Translations under genes and position numbers: made by a program | Part shown: one piece after another, positions 22,719 through 35,230 of the stretch | Layout: every line of letters starts with the position of its first letter | Position numbering within the stretch: the first letter of the stretch is position 1 | Notes under the pieces: generated by a model | What the model was told of the DNA's origin: nothing | Database searches by the model: none | Seen by the model: the letters and a program-made list of their open reading frames with translations, nothing else | Origin: Paragonimus westermani | Lineage: Eukaryota; Platyhelminthes; Trematoda; Plagiorchiida; Troglotrematidae | DNA length: 64,000 nt | Direction: 5' to 3' | Assembly (NCBI GenBank): GCA_008508345.1 | Contig: QNGE01001285.1 | Span: 70,837-134,836 of the forward strand

Positions 22719-23501
22719 GAAAAGCGCAACTGTACATCAGTATCCTGAGGTTAATGGTTATACAATGATACCGGAGAGATTATTGTGGAAGTTTTGTAAC
22801 CACAGTTTTGGGTCAATGCGGCCTGTCGTCTGTGCACTCAATGAAAGTGGGCAACCTAAGATATAGTGTATTACCCCACACCAGAGTTACATACTAGGCA
22901 ATATTCACGCGGGGTGGATTATAGTTTAAAATCTCCAATCCTCGCCCGCACACCTGCTTGAGAGGACCGAAAGAGGATGACCGATGCTCACAAATGGGTG
23001 CAGATAACTGAACCGAATGTTAATGGTGTTCACTGTTTAGAACAGTCGTCGAATGAGCAGCACTCAGAGGCGGTTGGTGGAGTGATTGGTTTTCTGGTGA
23101 TATTATGCCCAAATATTGTTACATGGCTTCACGGCGCGTGCGGGTGTCTGTATAGATAGGCAAGGTCCGCAAGCAATTTGATTAGCGTATTGCAAAATTT
23201 TCAAGATGGAGGATGCCACTTACAGCCCGCCTAATTTAATTTCAAAATTTTCATTTTGCAGGTGGACATGTAACGACGGTAGTGAAGGGGAAGTCGCCTG
23301 GCTGGATAATTAATGAAACCCTGTCAGGGAATCACGTTTTACGTATTAATTGGTAGAAAGGCGGATCAATTGCTAACAAACTGAAATCAAGTGCAGTTAG
23401 AAATTGGCGTCCACGCTTGATGAAATAGATGCAAAACTTGTTAAGTTGCAGGTGGTATGATTAACAAGTGCCACCCACATCTTTAATCCTGTACCCTTTA
23501 G
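22719..23501. other. non-coding DNA
   Basis: No gene or recognisable repeat was found. This may be intron upstream of the candidate exon at 23502. Confidence 0.35.
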
Positions 23502-23588
23502 ATGTGCTAACGATGAACTGCGTTTTGAAAGCTATCACACAGTCTTCAGAAAAACCCTGTTTCTTCAAGTCGAAGGCGGTCATTACAG
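23502..23588 (+). CDS. probable internal exon, unrecognised
   Basis: An 87-base exon lies between a good acceptor (CCTGTACCCTTTAG) and a near-consensus donor (TACAG|GTACGT). In the only suitable frame (phase 2 in, phase 2 out) it reads CANDELRFESYHTVFRKTLF followed by LQVEGGHY. The peptide looks like ordinary folded protein, but I recognise no family. It may belong to the plus-strand gene that ends at 27891, although the connecting exons were not found. Confidence 0.38.
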
Positions 23589-26500
23589 GTACGTTGTTGA
23601 GGAGTGACAGCAGGAAACTTATAGAATCCTCATTACAGTCTAAGGGGAGTGGCTTGATCTTCTATACATTCTCACGAATGATTTTGAGATTAGTAGCCTT
23701 CATTCTGACTCACAGCTATAACTGTGCTTTCAAGGGTAACACAACTTGACGCGATGGATGTTCTAATTTAGCCATGGTTTATCTGAAGATAACGCTCTTT
23801 GCTTCTTGTCCTTATTCCCAAGAGCAACTTTGTAGGTGCAGTTAATATTGAACTATGAAAAATTTACTTGACTTTGAGTAATGAGTATCATGCATATAGT
23901 TCAATGACGTGATTTCAGTTTTTCAACTGCCTAACTCAGAGCAAAGAAGCTTGTAAATCATACCCCAACTGTTGTTAGGTTCTTTACAAATCTTTACAAA
24001 TCAATTGTTTTCAAATGTCTTTCAACTTTTTGGAAAAAATGTAAGGGATGTTTATCGTGATTCGAAAGATGTGAAGCAATGGCAGATTAGTTCAAACCAC
24101 GTTTGTAGTCAAGAACCAATTCTCTCCTGTTTTGAAACCATCGATTTTAGGGAACATTCAAAAGACTAACTTTATAAAGCCATATTACACGCATGTTTGC
24201 TCGGTAAGCGTTTGAGAAAGAAGACCAGTTGTATTCCGAACAAACTCATCTGGGTATGATGTTTCACAAGTCTAGGCGCTCGTTCTAGAGTTTTGCTGAT
24301 TAGCGATTTAAAACCGGTATCACTGTTAATGTGATGGTATAGTTCATTATCGCTTTGTCCACGTAACCTCGAGAAGCTAATGTCACCTCCCTGGTCAACT
24401 ACAAATTGAGTTACGTGGCATGTTATTCTTCCAATTCAAAAAACATAAACGAACACACGGATTGGAAACCTTTTTTCTTGAAGTTCTAACCGATGAATAT
24501 CATCCTGCTACCGATGAAATGTGTTGATGTGGTGTGACTGACCAGGCCAAAATTAATAGTACACGTCAGCTTTGCTAAATATAGGTTAATAAGAAGGACA
24601 TTGGCAGATTTTTGGAACCATTTACTCGTAAATTTTGGCTGTAACAAAAAATGTGATCAATAGGAAGGTAGTTTAGACCACGAACACCAGTTTTGTGGAA
24701 AGTTTGCAGGCCTCCTCGTGATCTTGCTAAAGGTTGTCAGTGAGATGGATTTTGTGAGAATGGACCAATATGAAACTATCACGACTACTGTGATGCTAGT
24801 TGCAAATGTTTGTAGTTTGCGTTAGGCCATCCATATCAACCAGAAACAAATCAGTTCGAGAACGACTGACTTGTATTTAACCGGGATATTGTGTAAATAA
24901 TTGATCAATTTCGTATTTCCGTTCTACAATCGTCCTCATCTGTAGCTCTTGACCTAGTCGAACTTGTGATTGAAGACAAGTGAGGAAACGTTCTTCAGTC
25001 CAAGTTGCTAGGTTGTAAACTAAGTGAATCTAGAAGAATGTCACAAAACGTTAAGTTGCCCAAGGCACGAATGCAGAACACGCTATGGGCAGAAACAGTA
25101 CTAATTTATGCTGTCTATATGGACACGCTGCCACGTAACTTCAGTGGTCGTTTTGACAACAACACCGAAGTTCACCGAATGTGGATGTATTGATTTCTAA
25201 TGTTCTTTGTTGGTTGAAGCATGTTGCTGCGGTTACGTTATCTGTTGCTTAAAATCACACAGGTAGATTGTCTTCCTACAGTACAATTCATTGTGGATCA
25301 TTTGGCCTTTTTAATAGATTGTTCTCAGGATATATATAGCTATATTTACGATAACCACATACCTAGTTCTGTCCTTCAGACATGCATCCCTTTACATCAT
25401 GCACAAAATTGTTTCATTTGTTGGTCAGTCAAATGATTTCTTATCGCTTTTACACATGTGACATGCCGATACACGCCCTTCGTTTGTGATCGGCACCACC
25501 ATCAGTGCACAAATACAAGTGGCCAAAGGGGTAGCAATAGATACGTTACTGCAAACAGTTCCTTAAAATCTAATTAGAGAGGGCAGTTGATCCAGCATCA
25601 ACAACACCAAGTGAATGGAAATGCACTGTTGTCATTCCATTCAAGCGACTATGCTTACAGATTCGAACTAAGCACGTAACAGGACTATTTTGCGCAGCGG
25701 AGGGCATCACGTAAGACGTTAATTCACCCTAATTTGATCTAAAATTATGGATATTCAGTTGGTATAACGCATATTCCAAATTACGTTATTTCTTGTTATT
25801 AGATTGCATGGGAAACTAATCCATGTCCCCGATATCCCGGTCCTCATAGGTTTGTGCAACACTATAACAGTTAACTGAGTAACCGTTGGATGTCCCACGG
25901 AGATAAACCAGATAGTTATATGGGGAAAACCAACGCAACACTAGAGAATCGGTAACTTACAGGTCTATACGTGAACTCGTAGGCCTCACCATGTCACGTA
26001 AACATTAAATTTATAGTTTACTTTAGCAGAGTTTACCGGTATTGCATGTTTCGGTTTGGTCGTTTGGTCCAGCCAGCTTGTCAGTAAAAGCTGATTTCAG
26101 TTGATCGTTACTACATGACCGTCATTGTGTTCGACTGAGTCATCATATTTGCACAATTAGATTCCCGCATTCGATGCGAGATACTGGTTATTATCTGATC
26201 GATTGATTGACAGCAAACACGGATGGTGTCTGTTATCGTCGAATGACCACCTCAGTCGATTTTGGATTCGCTTTTCTGTCTACTGTGCACATGAGATTAC
26301 ATACGTGTAGTCTGAAAGATTGATCGGTTAGGTAGGTAGGTAAGCAGATACGTTTGAGAACAATGACCGGATCAATGCTGTTTGAATTTGAGTACCTTGG
26401 AGCGAAATTCACTTAGTGATTTTCCGAATCCTTGCTCACCATATGTTTCTTTTCCAACTGCAATAGTCGTCTTGTAGACTGAGCTGATCCGCGAAGATCC

Positions 26501-27748
26501 TGTTTTTCGAGCTCTGTCAGACATTTTGGTTATGTATGATTCTGTTCCCGCTTTACACTGTGCTGTTTGGTCGGAAATGCCCACTGACCACAGAACCTAT
26601 GGCGCCGTGGGCTCATCCTTCTCTTTGCTACTATTTAAGGTTAGTTGGGCCCCATGTTTGTTTCCTTGATCTCCTATTCTGACTATTTCACCCTCATACA
26701 CAAGCACCCGACGACTAACCCAGCTGATTAACACTGTGAGCAAGCCGTTTCGTTGGCTGGTCCGTAGTTCATATACACAGCGTCGCAGTGATTTGTTAAT
26801 CACACTTTGAAAGTTTGTTGTTGGTTGCGATCTCGAAACCCATTTTGAACTGATCGTCACAATATCTTGCGTGGGATTGAACAAATGAGGTTCGTTCTTC
26901 AATTTTCTTAATTGTCTGTATGAATAACAGTACCGCAGAAACAGATCTAATTTAGTTCTTGCTTCTGGGATCCGAATTGACATGACTTAACACTTAAACG
27001 CTAATGTTTCAGTTCAGCTACACTTAGGCAGTTTTCATCTATAATGAGTGTCGACCATGAACTATAATGCTGTATAGAACAGTGGGCAAATTGACGAGTC
27101 GGAATAGCTAGTTGACCAGTGTAAATACTAAGACCGAGGCGTGTATCGAAAATTCGATCTCTTCTTCTCAACACAACCGTGATCAGATTCAAGCATGTAC
27201 AAAACTTATTCGTGATAAAAAGTCTTTCTAGATGAGTGCTATGAAGTAAATTTATAGTTGTTTTTCGAATAGGTCAGTCACTTTATTTGGATAAAAGACA
27301 TGGGAAAACGAACTTCATCCTCCAGATTGACATATATGGAAACCCAACGATACTACTGATCTTGACAGAGTTCGAAGTTACGGCCATTAGCATCACGTGG
27401 GCCTGAAGTTGATGGGTCATGTGTCTGTTCCATTTGTCTGTGTGGGTCATAAACAGAATTGCTCTATCATATGCAAAAATGAGTGCTTTTCAAAGAAATC
27501 CACCTGAAATGGGGTTCAGAAATAGGGGTCACATGTATAGAGTCCTTACGGATAGTAGTTTGTGAGATTCCCAGCTCGTTGCCCAACACCGTAATATTTT
27601 ACTCGGTGAACCCAGTTCTACTGGGGGAATAGTGTTTATTAGTCTGATAGCTCTCTCGTGTTTGTCTGGACAAAGTTCTTTTGTTCAGCACATCGGCCCC
27701 ATAATATTCAATCCCTCTTTCTTTTATTTTACCCCACTTATTTACTAG
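23589..27748. other. presumed intron or intergenic DNA
   Basis: No recognisable element was found. Three consecutive minus-strand open frames (27192-27001, 26983-26597 and 26584-26372; 63, 128 and 70 codons) are the only unusual feature. They show no known motif and could be a decayed mobile element. Confidence 0.35.
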
Positions 27749-27891
27749 GGATGTCGTTTGTGAATTATAAGTTTTATCGCTTCAGAAAGCTCATCTGGAC
27801 AGTTTGCGGCGTGGAGAGTCTCGCAGATTCCACTTACGAATTTGGGGCAGAGTGGCAGCTAATTTCAAATATAAAACAAATGAGATCCTGA
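27749..27891 (+). CDS. probable terminal coding exon, unrecognised
   Basis: A very strong acceptor (pyrimidine tract TTTTACCCCACTTATTTACT then AG) precedes an open frame (phase 1 in) reading MSFVNYKFYRFRKLIWTVCG, then VESLADSTYEFGAEWQLI and a short basic end before TGA at 27889-27891. A U-rich 3' UTR of about 400 bases follows, with AATAAA at 28289-28294. The arrangement of acceptor, short ORF, UTR and poly(A) signal supports a gene end. The product is unknown; the exon at 23502 may belong to the same gene. Confidence 0.42.
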
Positions 27892-28288
27892 TGTGTTTTT
27901 GTCAGTCGGATGGCATAACATACTAAGAGTGAAGGGTTACAGTCGGAGAATTACATCCCGTGGTAAACTCTCCTTCAATTTGCGGAATAGTTTTGTAAAG
28001 TTGACAACTGGATATATTTTCTAGATTCTCACTTCACTAGTTCCATATAATGAAATGCTTTCTATCACTACTTAAAGATAAACCATCTTTTCATCAGTCT
28101 CGAGCTATTTCCGGGTCTTTTCCGGTCAAGTATCCTGGCAGTGTTCAGTCTAGCATGTGCTATCGATTTTTGATGATCCAATACGACTATTTTTACTGCT
28201 TACCGTTTCATCTTGCCTATCTGTCTGCTGTCTTATCACTGTGTATTTTGACTCACGTTGATGTTACTCTGCTTGTTGTAAGCTTCTT

Positions 28289-28294
28289 AATAAA
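28289..28294 (+). promoter_or_regulatory. AATAAA poly(A) signal
   Basis: The signal ends a T-rich stretch about 400 bases after the stop at 27891 and probably terminates that plus-strand transcript. Confidence 0.45.
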
Positions 28295-29402
28295 ATTGTA
28301 ATATTATGGTTAGCAATACTTGAACCAACGTCCAGATATGGTTGTGTTTCCTATACAATCATGAAAAATTAATTCTTGATAGTTTATTTCCCACGAAAAC
28401 TTTTCGGAATATTTTCTCTCTGATCCTGTCCACATCTTCATTCTGAATTATTTTGTACCTTACTTAATTTTTCAATATACTAGGAACACAGCGGGTAAGT
28501 TAACCTACGGGGTTGCACGTATGTTATTTAACTACAGTTAATCTTTTATAAAGTTATTGACAAGACTTTCGTTCAGTAATTCTGCACGTTTTTCGTGCAC
28601 ATACGTCAATCTCTGCAGTTGTTCAACCATGCCAAATAGTCCCACGGGGTGCACACGCTGTTTACTTATTTGCTCGAATTTGTTACACAGAGTATACGAG
28701 TGAAACCGAACGTATTGCTGTATATCTAGGTAGTTAAAGTAACTCGACCCTGTTATCAATTAAATAATTTATCACTCAGTCATTTAGGGCACATTTTGAG
28801 TTGTTCAACATATGCATACTTCATTGTGAGCCAAAGGGTACTATTACTCATAGGCCTGGAAGCGGATCAACACGGTAAATAGCCTATTTACTCGACTGTT
28901 CCACAATTCAAACTTCTCACAAGCAATCTATAACAACGAGTTTTAGTGATGGAAAAATTTACCTTGCTAGTAAACTAGTTTGTAATGTATGCTGAAAAAA
29001 AGATGTCTTTGGGCAATTTAACTCAAATGGCCCATCGATAATCTTAACCTCACTTGTCAGCTTTAACTCATCAAGCTGAAGGATACTGTCAAAAGATGAT
29101 CACTATTTCCGAAAAATGCATTTAGTTTTGCTTGAAATCCCGTGGTTCGTTGTGAGTTTAACAATTTCTCCGGATCAAACAATCAATCAGCGTGACGTTC
29201 CCCTTTGGGAAATATGTCAAATTAGTGTCAGACAGATAACGAACAAATGTTTTTCTTGCGTGTTTTCACACAATACTTAGGATTCTCGAGAATTTTTTTG
29301 TCGAATTTTTCTCAAGTTGATTAATTAAAAATCGAATGATTGCCTGCTTAATTATTGGGACTGATGGTGGCCACAAGTCACTTAATTTTTATAATTCTGT
29401 AG
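28295..29402. other. non-coding DNA
   Basis: AT-rich; no gene or recognisable repeat was found. Confidence 0.35.
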
Positions 29403-29462
29403 GTTCATTTTACTCCGTGACACCGGAAGGCTTCAGCTGCATGGAGGTAAAAAAGTACGAAT
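29403..29462 (+). CDS. possible internal exon, unrecognised
   Basis: A 60-base open segment lies between a pyrimidine-rich acceptor (TTTTTATAATTCTGTAG) and a GTATGT donor, phase 1 in and out. It reads SFYSVTPEGFSCMEVKKYE. An earlier donor (GGAG|GTAAAA at 29447) is also possible. Its phase would suit the plus-strand gene whose next candidate exon is at 36975, but the gap is long. Confidence 0.28.
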
Positions 29463-29756
29463 GTATGTATACCTATAATCCTAGGTACCCCGAATTAGGC
29501 ACTGTACTATTGCTAGTTCCCGAATGAAAACTTTATCTTAACCGTTATCGTCCATGTTCACACTCACCAAGTGGAAAGAGTCAGAACGCGATTCGTTCCG
29601 GAAATCATTGTGTTAACAACCGAGATGACCGTTTTACACTCTCTTTAGCTTGTCATCCGGCTCCAACTGATGGTCGTACAATGCTCATGAGCAACCCCTT
29701 TAATTGAGAATGGGAGGCTTGATATACTGATGAGTAGTCCGGCAGATATAATAATT

Positions 29757-29765
29757 GGGGGGGGG
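29757..29765. repeat. nine-G homopolymer
   Basis: An uninterrupted G run lies about 30 bases upstream of the tRNA-like palindromic unit. Eight-G runs occur at 20515, 39631 and 54905. Confidence 0.8.
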
Positions 29766-29791
29766 AACAATTTGCGAAAAATCTAAGCTTC

Positions 29792-29915
29792 GGTTGGATT
29801 CGAACGAATGACAGAAACAGCATTCCAAAACCCGGCTCCGTAGCTCAGCTGGTTGAGTGCCTGTCTACTTTTGGCATGCTGTTTCTGCCTTTGGTTCGAA
29901 CCTAATAGAAATGTA
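29792..29915 (+). repeat. tRNA-derived SINE-like unit inside an inverted repeat
   Basis: The stretch CCGTAGCTCAGCTGGTTGAG (29838-29857) is a canonical tRNA D-arm and RNA polymerase III box A. GGTTCGAACC at 29893-29902 is a perfect box B core. The acceptor and anticodon arms do not close properly, so this is a tRNA-derived pseudogene or SINE head, not a working tRNA. In addition, 29792-29830 is the imperfect reverse complement of 29869-29904 (CAGAAACAGCAT core), so part of the T-arm side is present twice in opposite orientation around box A. Confidence 0.6.
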
Positions 29916-31892
29916 GGTCCTCCACGGTTAGATTTTTCCTAAGATGAAGATTGCGCATTCGTATTTCGTTCAGCCTGTCTTTTTCGAGAACGGAAACGAT
30001 TTTGGTGTTGGATTGGTCGTTTGAGATAGTTCATTCAAGAACCTCACTAACTTCAGTTTTGGCAAATCCCAAACGCAACCCTTGTAAACTGCCCGTGGAA
30101 CCGACTTTGCTCACGTAACTGTTGAGGTTTGTCAAGCCAGTAACAAAAGACACTCTTCTTTACGTTTTTTAGTGTACTCATTATTGTGTACTGGAACAAT
30201 AGTCCCTGATTAGTGTAACCTGGACACATAGTAAGGAGTTGAGACTTGACTGGAAGATAATTCGCCAGTCCGTAACCGCATATATACTAGGTAGTGGTAC
30301 CGCAGTATACTGACTAAATTAATTACAGTCATAACAGCCATTCCAGTCTATTTCGAACAACGTACATTTAAGCCCCTCCTAAACATAAGGTTATATATTC
30401 TGGGTCGACACAATATACATACAACTGACTTAAAAATAGATATTGCATTCGGTTAGTTAAGTATACGGGCCAAATTATCACTGGGTTATCATTGTCTAGA
30501 CAAGTAGACAGATGTGATAGTTGTGCGATTTAATATATACCTATGGATGTCCCGCGTACTGTGCGTACCGTTCTGATTTTCAAGTTCATTTTCGTGAGGA
30601 GAATAGAGTACCGGAGTGCTTGAATTTCTTGGTCAACCTGAGATTGTCTTGAGTTTTCATTCGGTCTTTTTGAAGGATTGGGTTGTCATATCGATGAGAG
30701 AAAACTGGAATCGTAGCGAAAATCCAACATAAATGAAACAACGGGTTTTCACATCTATGAACTAACAATTAAGCTACACGACCAACAATTTCTGCCCAGT
30801 TACACTCGACGTTGAATGTTGACAAGGGAGAACTGAGCAGAAATGAAGCGGATATTAAATGAAGGGCGTGTTGCCTTAGCAACTCATCGGTCACTTCAGG
30901 TTAACTGTTTGCACTGGCGCAAAGCATTTGACTAAACAAGCGACAACAATAGATTTGAGGGTCGCAAAGGAGGCGAGTAATGATCAAAACAGGTTATTTG
31001 TGACGTAAAGATACAAACGGGTAAGCAAAACCACAAATCGTTCTCAGAAACAACTTGTTCAAAGTTTACCGGTCAGATGTTGATTATCAGTCTGCCTAGC
31101 TTATACTACTGTACGTCAAAGACATTCTGGTAGATATGCGATCGGGAATCAGGAGTTACCAAAGAGGACTGTGGAGGAGGTGATTTTGCAAAGTGGATTT
31201 GGTAAAGCGACACTCAAAAATCAATGGATGATTAAGCAGTCGATTTTGGACGCTGGAGAAAGACCAATTCCTACATGCCGATAACTAAGGGTTATGTAGA
31301 GGGCAAGGCCTGAGCTTTGATTTGAGGCAGAAAGAGTTTTATCGGCAACAAAGTTTCAGCCTGTTTTTGCAGTAATTGGGGGTTTTCTTCGTCTGATCTC
31401 GCCACAATAAAGACTACACAGTATCGGATTTTACGAAATATTACGTGATCTGTACCAACCAATTGATAACAGTTTATCAAGATTCAGATCAATAAAGAAA
31501 ACGTTTATGAATAAACTTGTAAAACAGAAATAAATTGGTCGACGTCTGTTTGCAAGCACATATTCGCATTTACCGTTAATTCATTCATCATGCAGAAAAA
31601 CAAATTAAGTAAACGCATACACTATTCTGGTGAGTCCTATATGACAACAGAGGCGTCGCTGGTATCCGTCTAATTGATTAACTTCGCGTCCGAAAGAGTC
31701 AATCAACTCAAAGCAGGGAAAAGTTCATGATCCAGTTTTAAAATCATAAAATCGCCTAAATCAATTGATCGGTGCCGCATTCGCGAGCCAAAAGAACCTT
31801 TCACTGGATATGCATAATAAGGTTCTGAATATACAAGCTTGAAGGGGAGAGTGACGAGTAGTTAGAAAGTTAATAGCATCTGTAGAAAGTGG
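29916..31892. other. non-coding DNA
   Basis: No gene or recognisable repeat was found. Confidence 0.35.
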
Positions 31893-32239
31893 TTGTTTGA
31901 ACGTTTCAAGAAGATTTCTGCGATATTCTTGGTTTCTGCATCTGTAACGCGGCGTGCTGTTGACGCCATTTTGGTTTTCGTTTGTGTAAGTCGTGTGCAT
32001 GTCTTACTGGGCCTTTGGCTCACGTTTGTTTCTGTTATCTCCTTTTACAGGAATATCGTTGGAACCCCGTACTTCTGAGGAACGCTGTCCCCTGGTGTCT
32101 CCACGTTGCACAAAGTGGGTTTACGAGTGTATCGGGTACACGAAGCCAGAACGTCCGGCTTGCCTGTTACACATCCACTCATCTCTCGGTTCTGCTAAAG
32201 TTATTTTTCTTCACAGTTATGTGTAAAATTGCTAAATAA
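31893..32239 (+). CDS. possible small gene 3' end with 65-base intron, unrecognised
   Basis: An open frame up to 31985 ends at a consensus donor (TTTGT|GTAAGT). A 65-base intron with a strong acceptor (TCTCCTTTTACAG) leads in phase 0 to exon 32051-32239, which ends in TAA overlapping an AATAAA at 32235-32240. Its C-terminus is hydrophobic (LSVLLKLFFFTVMCKIAK). The 5' end is not resolved: there is no ATG in frame in the upstream exon. A second frame of exon 2 is also open and cysteine-rich, so the reading frame is uncertain. Confidence 0.28.
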
Positions 32240-32871
32240 AATATAAGTTCATGCCAATAGGACGATTTAATCAGACCGAACACTAGGGCAATTCATAAAC
32301 TTGACTGAGTCCAAGTAGGTCACATGGATGAACAATTTGAAAAATTCTGGAAAGCCTCATTTTGTTCCAGGTATAATGTAAGCGTATTCACTGACCACTT
32401 GTATTTCAATCAGCTTCTTTCCTGTGACGATGCCAGTGTTCTCGCACCATTTCCTTCTGTGCACGTTTTATGATAAACGAGAGTAGACGACTAGCTGCGT
32501 GACTGACCGAAAGAGTTTCTGTTCCCTGAGGGTGGGATTATGATTTAAAACTTCAAGTATCGAGAGTCCTCAGTCAATAAGTATATCTTAATTGCTATAT
32601 ACAACACTGATCTAACTTGTGCATTGAGAAGAATATTATTTTTGCGAACCAATAACGTGGATGGCGCAGGGATTATTCGTTTGCAAAATTCGAGCATGAG
32701 GAATGCGCTTGAACGCAAACAAAACAGTCGTGTGCATATAACACTGTTCCAGCGAAGTCAGAGTGACTACGGTTCATGTGTGCATAACATCATTTCATGC
32801 CAGGTTGCACCGTAACATTTCTTCTTGCATTTCCCCGCGGTAACTTCTTAGCAAAATCTATGCTCGTGCCT

Positions 32872-32924
32872 CACTAATGAGTAGTGGTGTGAGTATTATA
32901 GTGCTATCGCCCGTCCTCACTACA
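32872..32924 (+). repeat. dispersed repeat, short copy C
   Basis: About 50 bases match the end of the repeat at 21438-21760, including GTAGTGGTGTGAGTA and the terminal CCTCACTACA. The copy is truncated at its other end, as is common after incomplete retroposition. Confidence 0.6.
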
Positions 32925-33479
32925 TTACTTTATTCTAATGCATGGTCCGTGCAACATGCAGAAGCGTTTGTAATCAGCGGATAAAAGCCGGTTGTGTATG
33001 CTTAAGAAAAGCCACCCACGGGTTTATTGATCTCTCCCAACGCAGTATTTGAATATCTGCCGCCTTGGCTTCTCAATGCATAATTAGCCCTAACACTCCA
33101 CCATAGATTGAATGCATCGCCTGCTGTTTGTGTTCTGACTGACTTATGAACATCAGTCCAATGAAATGTCGATGTTCAAAGCCTTGAGCCATTTACAGCT
33201 TCGGAAGGGAAGCATTAGAGTAAAAGATGGTCCTCCTTATGACAACAGCATTACAACGCGCCGCCTAGGACGACAGTTGAACAGCTGATGGTAACACAAA
33301 CATGGACCGATCGCTGCCGCTTTGGTTTTCTTCCAACAAAATCCAAAAATTTACATAAAAATGGATGGTTACTACTGGCCAAGAGGTATTGACAGAAGGG
33401 TAGGTCATTTCCAGAGGAACCACGGCAACTATTTGTTTAAATGTGAAAAATAACGCTGCGATTTGGAGTTGACAGCAGG

Positions 33480-35230
33480 ATGATTGGGCACGTAGATGAG
33501 ATGATTATGTTGTATGTACTGGAAGATCGGCAACAAGGTTGCTAATCCAAACTTACTTCGTAAACAAGGATACCTGATATCGTTTTTCAACATCAACGTC
33601 AAACACCGGGTAATAGATTCTTTTGATGCTGCCACCACTCAGATATTCCGCCCGATGAGGTTTTTAATATTGTTTGTAACCAAGCTACTGAGTAATAGAT
33701 AACACTTGGCTTCCTCGTCAGTGAGATTTCGAACTTACTGAAAATGTCAACATTCAATATTCAAATCATATTCAACGGCATTCTCTACTAGAAAAATAGT
33801 TGAAGCTGCAATGGGATGTTCATCAGGACCTCTGTTAGCTGACATAGTTATGGGTCACTTAAAACATTTAGTGTCCACCGAAATTCAGAAAGCATTGTTT
33901 TATAAACGACAAGTAGACGATATTTTTGTCACATTTGGTGACCATTGGCAAGTAACGGCTGTTTTTCAGCTGATAAACAGTCTGCATGGAAAAATTGCTG
34001 TAACCCTTGAACATGTACAAAACAGGGGAATATAATTTCTGGTCGTTCTTTGAAAAGACGCGAGGATGGGTCACTCTCCAGGCACGTATATCGCAAGTCC
34101 ACGTAGACAGGACAATAACTGCACTTTGAGAGCTTTGCACCAATTACACAAAAAACATGGTCCCATCACAGAGTTTGACTTACCACGACAGATGATGAGT
34201 TAGAAAATGAAGTTACTACACGAGACTCTGAAAGGAAATGGTGAGCCGACAAGGTTTATTCAAAGTAGTTTACTCCAAAGTTTGCATGGGTCACACAAAT
34301 CACTGTTCCTCAACAGTCTGCTTGTTCAACTCTGTCTTCCAACGGTAACGATCTTCCAATTCTGATAAAACGTCGTTTACCTGTAGCACATAAACGCCGC
34401 CTGGCTGGTCTATCTAGAAGAAACTTTCAATGTTTTGACTACACCTAGAAAGGACCTGGTGCTCTTATCCATCAATCCAATGATTTGTACGCGTTTGCTT
34501 GCATCTGTAGAGGAAAATACGTCAGTAAAACTAGAAGGCATCTCACCACACGCATTGGAGAACACAAAGGGAAATGGCCTTTGAATATGGTCGTCGGTTG
34601 TGCTGTCATTGTCATTGCAAAGCACATTCCAGAATTGGTTCTGCCAGAGGTCTAGCTAACTTGAGGAAACTGTAAATGTTGCGCAATCGATAGTGGCAAG
34701 CCAACTGAGTCTTCTTCGCTAGTGGTAACTGTGTCAGCGGTTATTCTTAATTCCAACCTTAAGACCATCCACGGTGATTATGGTTATCACATTCATGTCT
34801 GGTCAGTAATTTTAACGAACGTAAGCGGCGTGTCGATGAATAAGGGAGGTTCCGTGCTTGTGAGTACCAGATTAAAAATGATGATGGTATCTGCAATACG
34901 AATGAAGGAAGTAGAAAACGTGATATGGCTTGTGTGACACACTTCAAGCTAGATTCAAGCCAGAAAAATGGCTTAAGAATATTTGTTTCTGAACACACTA
35001 AACTGAATTGCGCTGTTCCACTTCGACGGCTTTGGCGAGTTTTAGGAGCCGTGGGTTGTGGTGGTGGATTGTGCCTGCGAAGACTGGGGTCAACTGCACG
35101 CTGTGTTAGGTTGACAAGGTGTGTCGTCCGATTGACGGATCTAAGGAATTACGGTTCCTTGAGACTTTTGTTGAACTGTTTTTTCTGTTTTTGAGCCCAT
35201 TTGGGCACAGGGTTTTTTTATTTCCGGGAT
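33480..35230 (+). mobile_element. Penelope-like element remnant: reverse transcriptase plus GIY-YIG endonuclease
   Basis: Penelope-like elements are retroelements with a telomerase-related reverse transcriptase followed by a GIY-YIG endonuclease. Seen on the plus strand with many frame changes: IPPDEVFNIVC-like residues (about 33640), FNIQIIFNG (about 33760), AAMGCSSGPLLADIVMGHLK (33810-33870, the xAMGSPLGPxLADIFM block), QVDDIFVTF (about 33910, the catalytic YVDD block), RREDGSLSRHVYRKSTWTGQ-like residues (about 34060-34110), and a GIY-YIG start, YAFACICRGKYVSKTRRHLT, then TRIGEHKG (34485-34575). HIPE follows at 34630. The rest, to about 35200, is probably the 3' part. It is inactive. Confidence 0.8.
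33811..34035 (+). pseudogene. Penelope-like reverse transcriptase palm, intact frame segment
   Basis: The longest unbroken part of the element: 74 codons from the AMGCSSGPLLAD block through VDDIFV, ending at a stop (34033-34035). In relatives the frame continues into an FLDVLLxRREDG block, which here lies in another frame just downstream. The second and third catalytic aspartates (VDD) are present, although Y is replaced by V-preceded Q (RQVDD for RYVDD). Confidence 0.75.

Noticed and set aside
29720..29790. CTGATGAG near a tRNA-like unit, suggesting a hammerhead ribozyme as known from some Penelope-like elements
   Set aside because: No GAAA core with pairing stems follows at the needed distance.
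29830..29915. Functional tRNA gene
   Set aside because: Box A and box B are good, but the acceptor, anticodon and T stems do not pair properly.
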